64,000 nucleotides of DNA, from positions 53,159 to 117,158 of the forward strand of contig JBBPTG010000084.1 in NCBI GenBank assembly GCA_038093975.1, read 5' to 3'. Made by a program: the position numbers and the translations under genes. How positions within the stretch are numbered: the stretch's first letter is position 1; every line of letters starts with the position of its first letter. The stretch comes from Chalciporus piperatus. Its lineage: Eukaryota; Basidiomycota; Agaricomycetes; Boletales; Boletaceae. The notes under the pieces were generated by a model. It was not told the origin of the DNA. It searched no databases and saw only the letters and a list, made by a program, of their open reading frames with translations. Below are positions 12,734 to 24,138 of this stretch, piece after piece.

Positions 12734-13462
12734 TACTATCATGGGGGGCGTAATGACAAGCCTTTCAGTATTTGAAGTGTAGCACACTCAATTCTCAGCC
12801 TATTTACCTGATTTCTGCACCAGCAGGTGCGAAAATGAACCGCCTACAATCTACAGCAGAAAACGGAATTTTTGAATGATGGTGTGGACTGTCGGCGAGA
12901 TCCCGGTCCAAACAGTGGTGTTGGGTAGTGTAATGACAAGTGCTGTCACACTCGGTCACGCTGGAGCATTGGATCTCCGCTTCGGTAACTCGGCAAGATA
13001 GCCGGGGTTCGCAAGACGCGTCGCGTTCGTTGATTATCCGACTTTGGGCGGAGTTTCCTTTTTACATCCGCCTGTCACGCTGGCTATGCTCCTCTGTGCT
13101 CGTCTTTCCAATGATATGCTGATCTCATCTCTCTTAGCATCCAAACAGTGAATCGGAAGTTGGTGTGAGTTCGAGAAATACATCGAGCAGACAATATCTG
13201 TATTTCGCAGCTTAGTGATGTGGTTCTGGCTCGTGATCAATCAAAAGGTATGCTGGTAACAAAGGTGTACACAAAATGTTTTGTCTTTTGTTCATCACCC
13301 AGTCGAGATTCTGCTTCAAAATTTTATTCGTACATTGGTTGAATATCAGAGATATCATGTAAATTATCCCGGATTTTTATTCGCATTGTGTGAGGTAGAA
13401 ATTGTGGATCAGTGGGTTTGTCATTGCAATACCCACTTGTCATTACGCCCCCCATGATAGTA
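12734..13462. mobile_element. MITE-like element 1 with TIRs and TA duplication
   Basis: A perfect inverted repeat of 25 bp, starting CTATCATGGGGGGCGTAATG, lies at 12736-12760 and in reverse at 13436-13460. Each end is flanked by TA (12734-12735 and 13461-13462). The 725-bp element has no transposase frame, so it fits a non-autonomous TA-inserting (Tc1/mariner-type) MITE. An inner partial copy of the terminal motif (GTAATGACAAG) is near 12931. Confidence 0.8.
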
Positions 13463-13849
13463 TCCCCCCCCCCTCTGTTCGCCATGCCATACAGCCGTGT
13501 CTGTCATGCTTGGTTACGTCTGTGGATGTCAGGTTCGTGGACTTGGATCTGACGTCGGAAAGACCGTGGCAAACTTAAATTTTCGAGGCAGATCGGTCCT
13601 CCCGAGGCTAGGAAGCAAGCTATAATTAGTCACTTTCAGGGGGCTAAGAGTTGAGCACACATACTACGCGAAATTCACCTGGGCCGACTCCCTCCGGTAC
13701 CGGCGTCGCGAACAGCACATGATCGTGAACAGGCTGAGGCATTTTCTTCCCGAGCTGTCGAAGCTACGAAGCGATATTTTCGCGGTGGGATCCGTACGCC
13801 TCAGTATACCCCGAGTTCACGTACCTGGTTCATGCCTATCAAGTTCTCG

Positions 13850-14472
13850 TAAGGTAGTCGTCTTGCGGAAACCACGAACATCACGTGGAGTGACACATTG
13901 TGACACAGAGACTCTGAACATATGCCGCATCATGCCGGGTACGTCGGAGAAGAATCGGAGACGAAAACAGAGGTAGCACTGCATTATGGAGATGTAGAGC
14001 TAGTCGCGATATACAAACGACTGGCAAGTCGACAAAATGAACAGGACATCATGCTGAGACTGAATGGGCCTTGTCAAGATCTGCCATCAGTGACTCAGGG
14101 AGCACACGATGACCACGGTATTTCTTCACAGCCCAAGCTGCCTGTGCACCATCAAGACCACGCCTGTAGGCATCAATTCGCTCAACCTCGGCAGTGCAAC
14201 AGCACTTCACTCGGCTACTGCTGGATTTCGAGCGGACCTTGGGGACATTTTCTACTGCTTTCAAGGCACAAAAAAATTCACGATCAATTCTCGGAAGGAA
14301 CGACTTCACAATCTACTCAATATGAAATCTGTATCGTAGTTGATTCCATATTTTGTATTGACTACTTTCCTATTTCCTCCCCTTCTTGGATTGTTTCATG
14401 GATTTTCGGCCTCGTCACACAATGTAACACCTTGCACGTGATGTTCGTGGTTTCCGCAAGACGACTACCTTA
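13850..14472. mobile_element. MITE-like element 2 with TIRs and TA duplication
   Basis: A perfect inverted repeat of 36 bp beginning AGGTAGTCGTCTTGCGGAAA lies at 13852-13887 and in reverse at 14435-14470, flanked by TA on both sides. Similarity continues imperfectly for about 20 bp further in. The 619-bp body holds only unrecognisable frames that span the element borders. It is a second, sequence-unrelated TA-flanked family only 388 bp from element 1. Confidence 0.78.
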
Positions 14473-14990
14473 CGTTGCCGGCAGTTCTCTCGACTCCCTC
14501 GGAGTTCCCCTATTTCCGAGCATACTGGTGGAGTCGCAGCTTCTACTTCTCTATTTTGTGATCGCGCATTCAAGCAGCAGGTGCTGCGTCCCGAAGATGC
14601 ATCCAACATGAGGAACCCGCTGAGAGACGTTTTGCATGCGCAGCTTCTACGTTTGTTCGCGGATCCAAATGTGTTCCGATAGCCTCCAGGGTAGTACAGT
14701 ACTGCCAGGATGGCGTGCTCTGGGAATTGCCCTGTTCGTTATCACCCACTATCTATGACAGACGTCATCCTCCGTTCCGCACAATGATTTTCTTGTCGCA
14801 CTGCATCACCCGCAGCGTTATACTCCACTGTATGCCCTGAAGCACGAGGTTTCATTTCCTTCCCCGGGCCGCATGGCGTACCTCGACGAGTGATCCCCTT
14901 CATCTGTGAGGGTGCTCAGTGCATATGAAATCAATCTTCTTTCCGTTTGGTGAGTTCATCGAGGCCTCACCTGCCGCGAACCGCGCGAGT
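14473..14990. other. Spacer, nothing recognised
   Basis: About 520 bp between MITE-like element 2 and the possible gene relic. It shows no extended frame, RNA gene or repeat. Confidence 0.5.
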
Positions 14991-16191
14991 TTACATCATA
15001 CCTATGTCAGTGATCTCATCTGTCATTATCGGGATGTCGAAACGCATTTCGGAACCTGTGACGTCGTCGTTAGGTAGTCGAGCGTCTCCGGGAGCCACTC
15101 CTTGTCGGAAACAGTCATCTAGCACTAGCTTCCCTGTTGTACGCAGCAGTTTTTCAATATTCAAGCCATCAATATCCCCGCTTGGAGTGGGGTTCCGGTG
15201 GCGACAGACCCCGTTAGCACATTCAACATTTACATCAGTGCCCCTAGGCCTCGCGTGTCGCGTATATATCTGCAGATGGGTATCAGGGAAATTATGGGCT
15301 TCTCCCCGATCAGATGACAACCCGATACAAACTAAATTCAGAATTTCCATCGCATGGTATGTTTGAACGCACCGGTGACGTCGTGAAGTTGGCTCCAAAA
15401 TTGGATCCTGATCCCTGATAACCTACATATAACGTCGTGCTCTTGCCTCGTGTTAGACGTATGTGTTCGTTCATATAAGGAATCAGCTCTTACCAAGCGT
15501 GTCGATGATATTCACGGGAGTTGAACCTCGAACGTTCCTGGAGCCTGCGTTGAAACTTGATTCCCATCGCGGCAGCATCATGATCATATGTCGGTTAGCT
15601 TGTCGCCGTCAATCAAGCACAGGTTGACTTTGCATGCTACTACGCACATTTTTGTGAGGAGTGTGGTTTATGGGTTGAACAATTCTCGGTTTCACATCGT
15701 TTGGCAGCGGGAACTGCTCTGAGGCACAAACATTGGCATATGGCTTGCGGAGATTGAAGTGGCGTTGATCGTGCATGTCTGGGGGAGGCTTCGTACAGTG
15801 TCAATCGGGGAATAGACTTACAAGGCTACCATCTTTTGCGGGTAGAATTGGATATGTCGATGTTCTTGCCTGGAAAGACGACACTCGATGACGTGACGTG
15901 ACGGACTTCAAGTTAAAAAGGCGCATCACGCGGAGCCGAGCAGACATGCTTACCTCCGACTTCTATTCTAGATCTAAAAACAAAACCTGTATGTGGTGAA
16001 GAGTGTGAGTGCATCCTCCCCAAGTTTCGTTGGCTCAGCGACTCCGAGGAGAGCAAAGGCAACTTACCGGTCGGGCGTGAGAAGGAACTCGACATTTGGG
16101 CAAGTGAGCGCTTCATGTCACTTGACTGCGCCGTAGGGTCCGCAGTCCACCCTTTCAGACTTTCAGTTTCCCAAGCCTTGATGGAGGTCAT
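14991..16191 (-). pseudogene. Possible multi-exon gene or gene relic, unknown family
   Basis: Several protein-like blocks with good splice signals follow one another on this strand. They are a first block from an ATG at 16191 (MTSIKAWETESLKGW...SSSFSRPT) ending in a GTAAGT donor at 16067; a block near 15.75 kb with FPLPNDVKPRIVQPI; a block near 15.5 kb reading GSRNVRGSTPVNIIDTLG then, after a GTAAGA...GTAG intron, YQGSGSNFGANFTTSP; and a last exon (about 15270-14991) with GDIDGLNIEKLLRTTGKLVL. A continuous frame could not be built through the 15.75-15.9 kb part, where stops remain in the natural junction frame. It is therefore either a gene whose small exons were misjudged or a decayed one. 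No family is recognised. Confidence 0.33.
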
Positions 16192-16284
16192 ATAAGCATT
16201 TTCGACCGGTAACTGATCAACTAGGTTTCTGACCCATTTCGCCGCGTTCGTTCGTGCATCCTTTGGAGGGTGAATCGGTGACAA

Positions 16285-17994
16285 ATGATCATACTTGACG
16301 ATCAGGATTCGGAACAACAAACGAACGCTGCGGGCCGAATCAAGTTTGGACCAGACAACACGCCCGCCACAGCAGGACAAGGCCCCGTCCCTTCTTATAT
16401 CCAATCCCATAGCAATACGCCACCTCCACCCAATCTACCTCCTTCATATTCAAGGCAGCCTCACAGTTACCAGAGGGCTACGACCCCTCTTGTTTCTGAG
16501 TACCCTCGTTCACCGACCAGAAGATTTTGGACCGCCTTCGTAGTCGCATTCATCATATATTTCGTCCTGGCGGGAACTACGCGAACAGTCATTGTCAGGG
16601 CCACCCACAGAATGGTAAGCCTTGATTTCCATACAACATAAATCGACGATTCTCACTCTCCGTTCTCAAGTTTGCTGACGACGGTGCTGCTGGCGCCCCC
16701 CAAGTCGAGGATGGCAACGTCCTTCTTTCCATCGGAAGTTTAAATTGGACCTCTTATCAGTCCCACCCCCGGTGGGCGGAGAGGTTTCCCAAGAGCGCCG
16801 AGACGTCTTTCACTCTTCCTATCGATTCCGATGAATTTTACCTCATCTCGCGGGGTTCGTATCAGCATGGGAAGGTTGAATTGGCACAAGCTACTGAAGA
16901 TGGGGACGTCAACATCAAAGTAAATGTTCGCGTGGCGTACCACGATGCTCGGGCGCTTGCACGGTCTACGATATGCCTGCTGCGTAAAGGCGGAAACAAA
17001 AATGGTATTGGCATTTTCGTGAGTTGCAGAACTGCGGTTATCCCCGGTTGGTGATTGTGGCGAGTACCAGACTGACCTATCGATCTCAGACACCTACTCC
17101 TGCGTGGCATGTTAGTCGTGATATCGATCAATTGAACTTTGAGGTCACCATCGTCTTCCCAAGTGCGCGCCCTGGGCGTGCTCCACTCCGCATTAATAGG
17201 TTTACATCACATACTAGCAGCTTTGCCCACGAAGCTGGAGATCTGTGGCAGACGATGTTTTTCAATGATATTGAGTTGCGCACATCGAATGCTCCAATTG
17301 ACCTCACGGTAAGCATACACTCCCCCTCAAATTTCCTCGCTAATCGTTCTGGGGAATTAGTCCATCACAGTCGGCAAAGGATTGCTGACATCGAGTAATG
17401 GGCATATCACTGGTCACTTCAACTCATCCGATTCGTTGGTCTTGCACACGTCCAACGGACGCATCAAAGCATCTGCAGTCCTTTTCAGCACTGGCGGGCA
17501 TGCTTCAACATTGGACATGCGCACGAGCAATGGGTCTGTCTATTCAATCTGCGGCTCAAACGATAGAATACTGACGTTGCTCACACAGCCGGATCGACTC
17601 CGGAGTATCACTTCACACCACGTCGGGTGCGGGCGGAAACTTTGACGTGAAAGCTCGCACCAGCAATGGACCGATTGACCTTAAATACGACGATTCACCG
17701 TCAAGGGCGCACCTCACTTCAGAGGTCAGGACAGCTAATGGTCGCGCTTCCGTCGAAATGCACCCTGCGTTTGAAGGATCGTTTGAAGTCTCTACTTCCA
17801 ACTCAAGTCCCCGCGTCAAGGACTCTAGCCCTCCTGATCCATGCGGGCAACATCGTCGTCGCTGCATCGTCACACACAACAACTCTAGGAGAAATATTTC
17901 AGGATCAGTCTCCTGGGGTGCTTGTGACGGCAGAGAAAGAACTAGCTCAAGTGCGGTGCATACAAGTAACTCGGAGGCAGTGCTGACTCTCTGA
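16285..17994 (+). CDS. Single-pass membrane protein with adhesin-like beta repeats (DUF4097/DUF7330-type)
   Basis: Five exons (16285-16614, 16671-17018, 17090-17308, 17361-17533, 17589-17994) with introns of 52-71 nt join into 491 aa. Residues 1-80 are Pro/Ser-rich and cytosolic-looking; residues ~81-98 (FWTAFVVAFIIYFVLAG) form one membrane segment. The C-terminal half repeats a short strand motif: LRTSNAPIDL, LLTSSNGHITG, LHTSNGRIKA, MRTSNGSV, ARTSNGPIDL, VRTANGRASV, VHTSNSEAVL. This [LVA]-[HR]-T-S-N-G-x-[IV] ladder is the hallmark of DUF4097-like beta-helical domains; basidiomycetes carry many such proteins (DUF7330 class), of unknown function. The second exon has no internal Met-led frame but is continuous with its neighbours. 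Confidence 0.8.
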
Positions 17995-19122
17995 TGGACT
18001 CATCTGTCATGTAACCGAGGGGGCTGTGGAGGGAAGTATCTTGGGGAAAAACTAAGAATGATCATTTGTGTACTGTTTTGTAATTGGATTTATGCATGTA
18101 ACTTTACTGCTATGCAAGGGATTGTCGACAGCTCGTAACTTGACAGGCTTTTCGCTCGGTTAAGAGAAGGTCGGAGATAGACATGATATCATGTTCGTAC
18201 GGTAACGAAACCTATTCCGTATCATTGGGGGTAGGGAGAGGATCCGCGAATAACCCGCCGCATCTGCAGGACTTAGCCGGCTCGAAAAGCCACTTAGCCG
18301 ACTCTCAGAGTCGGCAAAAAACTGGTCTAGCGTAGTATAGCTAGAATGTCGATGCCGGTCCAATCAGAGTCCTCGTCAAGCCCTCGCGTAGGCTTCAAGA
18401 GTCGTCAAGCGATAACGTTACTCGTCTGCTTTGCAGATGCGCTGTAACTCGGAATTGATCACCATATGTAAACGTTTAAACTATGTATGTAAACCCGGGC
18501 CCTTGTAACGGATCCCAAGAGTCCTTTGGGTCCCGAAGTCAATATTTAATGGGGAAATTCCTCCTGTCCCTCATTACCCCTTCCGCGCTGCTTTTCTTCC
18601 CGGACTTAGAGATAGATAACATGGGTCACACCATTAGATATGCCTTCAATTTTGTATTAGACACTCTCGTCAGCTCATCACGAACCTAATGCTGCAGTTC
18701 ATGATCACCACATTGAGTTGTCGTATGTACTCAAAATGATAATATAAGGCAATTCATAAAATCATATCTCATTTCCCTTCGGAAGCCCCACTCGATATCG
18801 TCCTACGCCGCTGCGTGAAAGCACTGCGAGAAAAGAAAAGTGTCGAGAATCATTATACGCAAGCAAGGTGATAGCCCTGCAGGCGGCGTTCCCCAGTTTG
18901 CGTTTGTTATCCACACGTGATCATACTATGCGGTCCGGATGATGGGAAGGACGACAACGGTTATGCAAAGCGTGTATCATAGTGTACATCGATAACGAGG
19001 ACAAAACGCGATAAAGAAAAGTTCTAGAAAATACTTGGAATAGATGAATAGATGATGCGTGTATGTTGAGCAAAAAAAGGCGAGATGAACGACTCGGATG
19101 GACGACAAGGCAAGGATACCCT
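17995..19122. other. Intergenic region between convergent genes
   Basis: 1.1 kb of A/T-richer sequence between two convergent 3' ends. It contains a perfect hairpin with 9-bp arms, GCCGACTCT/AGAGTCGGC, at about 18297-18315. No gene is seen. Confidence 0.55.
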
Positions 19123-22100
19123 TCACCTTCGAGACAATAGACTCATTCTCTTCTTAGTCAACACAAGCCCCGCCCTTCGATTATTTGGAATATGTCCTGA
19201 TCTACCAGTTTCGTCCGACTCCGATTCAGATGAAGAGGAAGACGAGTCTTCTGCAACATTCTTCTTGGCCTTCCCATTAGACCCAGACGTATTCGCAGGC
19301 GTAGGTAAACGGGGAGAATACAGCGTCGCCTGGGAAGCTAGCTGGGATAGCGAACGGTAGGTGTTGATGGACTTCCGAGCAGGTACTTTGGACTTTTTCC
19401 TGAGAGTTTCCTCCTCCTCGGAGTCCGTAGGCTCGTCGCTTTCCTGCTTATCCAAAGAAACGACAGGTGCAGGAGGGCGATGTTGCGAGTAAGGGAAAGG
19501 CACCTGACTTGGCGTCAGGTCAAACAGGCGTTCCTTCTCCTGCGAGCTCTGCGATAGAGCAGGAACCCTTTTGCCGGACCGTCCCTTCCTTGCCTTGCCA
19601 TTGGGACGCCCGAGAACCATGCTGCCGTCAGCTGGCGGACTTGAGATAAGTTCATCTACCTGCATCATGGATTCGTCGACCTGGGGCGATGACTCTGGCT
19701 CTGCGAACGTTTCCCATCGGATCGTGGACGGTGTAGGAGCAACCCGTCTGTCGCTCGTCGCACTGCTTTGAGAAGGAGGATTAGATCCGCCCTCAATCTC
19801 ATTCGCAGGGGTTTTCGCAGCTTTAGTCGTCTTGACTCCGCCTTTTTTACGGTTCAGTAACACGACGGCAACAGGGGTAGTAGGCGGAGGAACAGAGCTG
19901 AAACGAGCGCTCTTGCGAGTTGTGATTGGTTCTTGGCTGGCAAAGATCGCAGTAGTCTTCCTCTGCGTCCTTGCATTCGCGGGCAACGGTGTAACCAAAT
20001 CCTGGACCTCTGAGGCGAACTGCTTAAGAGATACGGGATGCTCGTCGCTGTCAGGAATCTTGCCGCTACGAGTCTTGAGCCGCTTTGCTGCTCCTGGCTT
20101 TGGTGTCGAGTGAGGGAGGTTGGAGAAGAGAGATTCACCCTCGGGAGGAGGGCTCCCAACTTCAATGGGATCAGCGTTCGGCGGGGCTAAATCAAATGAT
20201 GGCTCCACGTCATCTGCAGGCTCTATCGGATCGACATCGGCCTCCGCAGGAATGGCAGGAGTTGCGGTGGTGTCATCAGGGGGGATAGCAGTTGCATCGG
20301 CATCTGCCGCCGCTCGAGGAGCAACTTGGGACTCTGGTGGTTGGCTGGCATCGGATACGTGAGCAGGCGATGCGGCCTTGTCCACGATAGCATCCTTTAC
20401 CCCAATCGAGTCACCGTCTACTACCATAGCTTCTTCAGGTTCCACCTGCGTCTCTTCACCACTGTCATCAACCTGTTTCTCGGGAGCGGAAACATCGGCG
20501 ACAGAATCTTTCATAACGACGTCACCATCCTCCACTCCAGTAAGTGTCTCCACGTGCTCGCCCTGGATCTCGACGGCCGCAGGAGGGTCATCGTCCATAG
20601 CTTCCGAAGGCCGAGGCGAAGGCGATCTCGACTCTTCCTCTGTCTCGGAATCAGAAGAGGCCGCCCTTTTCTTCATCAACTGACGCCTCGAACGATCAAC
20701 CTCCTCGTCCTGGTCTTCCTCCAACTCCCCCTTTTCCTCTTCTGAGTGACCGTTGGTATCTTCATCGCTGACAACTTGGTCGATTAGATCCAAGACACTC
20801 TGTCGCCTTGACACCGGCCCGCGGATCACCGCTTCCAGGTCAGCCTGGGTCGCAGGAGGCTTCTCTTCAGGAGTGGGCCGTTCTTGGACGACGGGTAACG
20901 CTTTGTCCTCACCAGCAGAAGTATCTTCGGAGCTATCCGAGCTACTCCCTTCATCTCTACTCTCCACTGTCACTTCGGACAAGTAAGAATTACCGGGAAT
21001 GATGGGAGTTCGAGGGGTAGAAACCCGGGGGATTGAAAAAGACTCCCCGGGCTCAGCGTCCTCAGCCGAAGAAGCACCAGACACGCCTGATATGGCGACA
21101 ACGTCAGGGTGAGCGATCGGGAACATGTTAAAACTCTGACCTTTGAGGAGAGCCTCAAGTTCCTTAACCAGCGATTCTTGGTCACCGGTGTCCGTATTCT
21201 GAAGCTCTTCTAGGCGTTGTCGAATTGCATCAGGTCCCTTCATGACGGTTGGACAGCAATAGCGGATGTGAAACGGATGCTGCAGGCAAATAGGACATAC
21301 TGGACCAGTCGTTTTAGACGTTTGAGTTAAAGGACGACTAGGTGTATCCTTGGGTGCTAGTGCGGTTTCCGTAGGTGCATTTGCTGTTGGTTTACTCGAC
21401 ACATCCGGCATAGATTCGGGTTCCGCGGCCATCTCAACAGCTTGTGCAGCTACTGGAAGCAAAGGAGGTTTCTTAGACTCTTTCTTCTTCGGTTTGTTGG
21501 GGACGGCAGGTTTAGGTTGCACGGTACCACTTGCATTTGGGATGAGACCAGACAGGATTGCTGCTGCTACCTCGTCCCGTGTTCTCGTACTTTCGCTCGT
21601 CGTAGGCATGGCTATGCTAACATTCATCAGTTGTTCCGTGCTTTGCCCGCGAGAGTTACTTACAGGCACAAACTGATGGCTTGGATGCACGTTTGGTCAC
21701 ACTCTTCCGAGTCTTCGGGCCTTGTTCGATGTAAGAAAGATTACGATCGAATAGAAAAAGTCTCACCCTTCGCAGCCTCGGCTTCCCCAGTGGACTTTGT
21801 CGACTTTTTCGAAGCTGGGTTGCCATTAGCAGATCTCTGGTCCTCAGAATGCCGACTTCACCTGGTTGAAGAGAGTCATCGCCGGCTGGCTTGCTCGAAT
21901 CATCGACCAGACTATCAAACCCTGATATCATAGAATAATGCAATGGTGTGAACGGGGCCTAATACGACGGTTACCGGAATAGTTACCCTTTTGATCAACA
22001 GCTAGGCGTCACAATGCTGTAAGGTTATCATAAACAATCCATGGGGATGGCACTCACACGCAGGGAGCTTCTTTGCAATGCCATCCTTTGCCCGCTTACT

Positions 22101-23257
22101 TTGCTTCTTCGTTGCCGGCTTAGATGTGCCAACAGAGTCACTCGTCTCCGCCTAGCAATTGGAATTATATGCAAAAAAACACATCGCTAGTGAGGGCAAT
22201 CTTACCTCTTTCTCGCGCTCTGTGGTAGGGGGGACTGCTGATCCGGGGAGTTGTGGTGCGTCAGAGGCTTTCTTCGCGGGGAGTCCAACAACCGGAGCTG
22301 GTTGAGGTTCCTTCGCCTTCTTCTCTCTCTGTCGCTTCTCCTTGGCAGGTTCCGCTGCGGTTGTCTGCGCCTCCGTTCGTGGAGGCTCCACAGTCGATGT
22401 TGACGCGGCTGGAATTGCAGATGACCTGACGGTCCTCTTAGCCTCGTCCTTTTTCTTCTTCTGCTGAGAGGGTTCCTCCGTAGATTTTGAGACCTCTGCT
22501 CGGGGAGGCTCAACAGTCGAGGGCAACACGGCTGGGGTGATAGAGAGAGCAGATTGACCGACAGTTTTCGCAGCCAGGACCTTCTCTGGGACTTTCTGCT
22601 TCTTATGAGAGGGCTTCTCCGCAGATTTCGGGGCCCCTGAGGCAGCGACATCGCCAAATGACACCGCGCGCTTTCGTTTGGGTGTCATCGCTGTCGATGT
22701 CGAAGCTTCAATAGCCCTGGGGAGTGGCTTCTCCGTGGGTTTGGACGTCGAAGGGCCAACAGGCTCTCGTTCTGGCTGTGGCTCTGAAGATTGCTGAAGC
22801 GGCCGAATTGTGAGAACACCAAAACATCATCGAGATGCGACTCGACTCACAGCTGCCACCGTAACTTCAATCTCGACGTCCGTGGATGGTGAACTCGACA
22901 AAAGGGCCTCGAATGCCTGGAAATCGTCATCTGTCCATCCCCGTTCAGCATTTGCTTAGTTCTTGTTGCACGTTGTCTTTACCATCTTCGAGATCGAGAA
23001 GTTTGCCAGACTTCATCTGCTTGAGCACGACAGCGGTACTCTTGACGAGGCCGAGTTTCCGCCGTACGACATTTTTGACCTCCTCGAGGGACGATTCTAC
23101 ACGGGTAAGTTAGCACGCCTGTTCTGCATCCGAGTCCGTTCCAGGCCAGTGACTTGCCGTTGAATAACCTCGCAAACGTCCGCTCTCCAGCATGGTATAC
23201 AATCCTCACAGGCTCGTCACCATGATTCTCCTTGCGTGGTGCAAGATGCTCCGGCAT
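19123..23257 (-). CDS. Large nuclear protein with ubiquitin-like N-terminus and Cys motif
   Basis: Nine exons (23257-23158, 23096-22983, 22930-22851, 22793-22206, 22151-22058, 21921-21862, 21814-21767, 21720-21664, 21611-19123) join into 1209 aa. Residues ~15-98 (VRIVYHAGERTFARLFNESS, EEVKNVVRRKLGL, AVVLKQMKSGKLLDLED, DFQAFEALL) have the strand-helix-strand pattern of a PB1/ubiquitin-like fold. A Lys/Pro/Ser-rich region with many basic clusters (TPKRKR, SHKKQK, KKKKDEAKR) follows. A short metal-binding-like motif is at 486-500 (CPIC...YCC). The last ~600 residues are acidic and Ser-rich with SP/TP sites. The composition suggests a chromatin or nucleolar factor, but no known family was identified. 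Intron 1 is GC-AG (GCAAGT...TAG). The start at 23257 is the first ATG leading into the folded domain. Confidence 0.75.
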
Positions 23258-24138
23258 GTTTGGCACGAACGATGTGGGGGGAGAACACAACTTTGCCACT
23301 CATTGTAATATGTAACAAACAAGTTACAGGATTGTCAACAACAAACGGCATCCATCTCTCGAACCACAAGCGCTCACGAGACTTGTTCAGGAAACGTGCC
23401 CCGCAGGTTTATTTTGGAGAAATTCCAATCTGTTTATTTTCTGTTCAACACCGCTCGTCGACGTCGACCCATGCCAGCGGTACACAGATAGTGCCAATCG
23501 CTCAAGACCACTATTAGTCTCCCAAACCCAGACTCTCGATGAGCAGAAGACAGTCGTTCTGCTCTACCGAGACAGGACCACGGATCGCGGGAGCAGCATT
23601 CATCTCTGGGTTTCTGGGCATGATTCGGAATCCAAAAGGATGAGGATGTCTACGCCCGCGATGATCCATACGGAAACTTCGAGCACAAGAAGTTTCAAGT
23701 GATCACTCACACCGAGAATTTTGGCAGTTCTACAGGGATTTCTGCCCCGTTGTCATTCAAAATCTTCTAGAACGGGTCTACTGTCTACTACTATACCTGC
23801 AGTTGTCAATGATATCCAACCGCCCGTTAGCTGGTCGCCACAGCTAACACGCTGAGACATAGTACGCGTCCTCGCATCCGTAGGAAATCGATTAGATTCC
23901 GAGTGTCTGGTAACGTAGCTAAAGGGTACACAATTATACACGAAGAATACGAAAAATATAGGTCCATGTCGGTCCATGTCGGTCCATGCATAAGTTGCAG
24001 GTATCTTCATCCCACTGGCAGTTCCCCATTCCCGCTATCACGGATATGCAAAAAAAAAAAAAAAAAAAAATCATCCGAGGATCCCAACACGAAGGGGGGT
24101 GACCAGCACCCCGCGTATCCTCACCCTCACCCACTCGC
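23258..24138. other. Intergenic region with simple repeats
   Basis: Upstream of the nuclear-protein gene and downstream of the 5-phosphatase gene. It contains three tandem copies of GGTCCATGTC (23961-23988) and an A21 tract (24050-24070). Neither a gene nor a tRNA is seen. Confidence 0.55.

Noticed and set aside
13922..14611. 229-codon plus-strand frame across MITE-like element 2
   Set aside because: It starts inside and ends outside the element and has no motif; the opposite strand is open as well.
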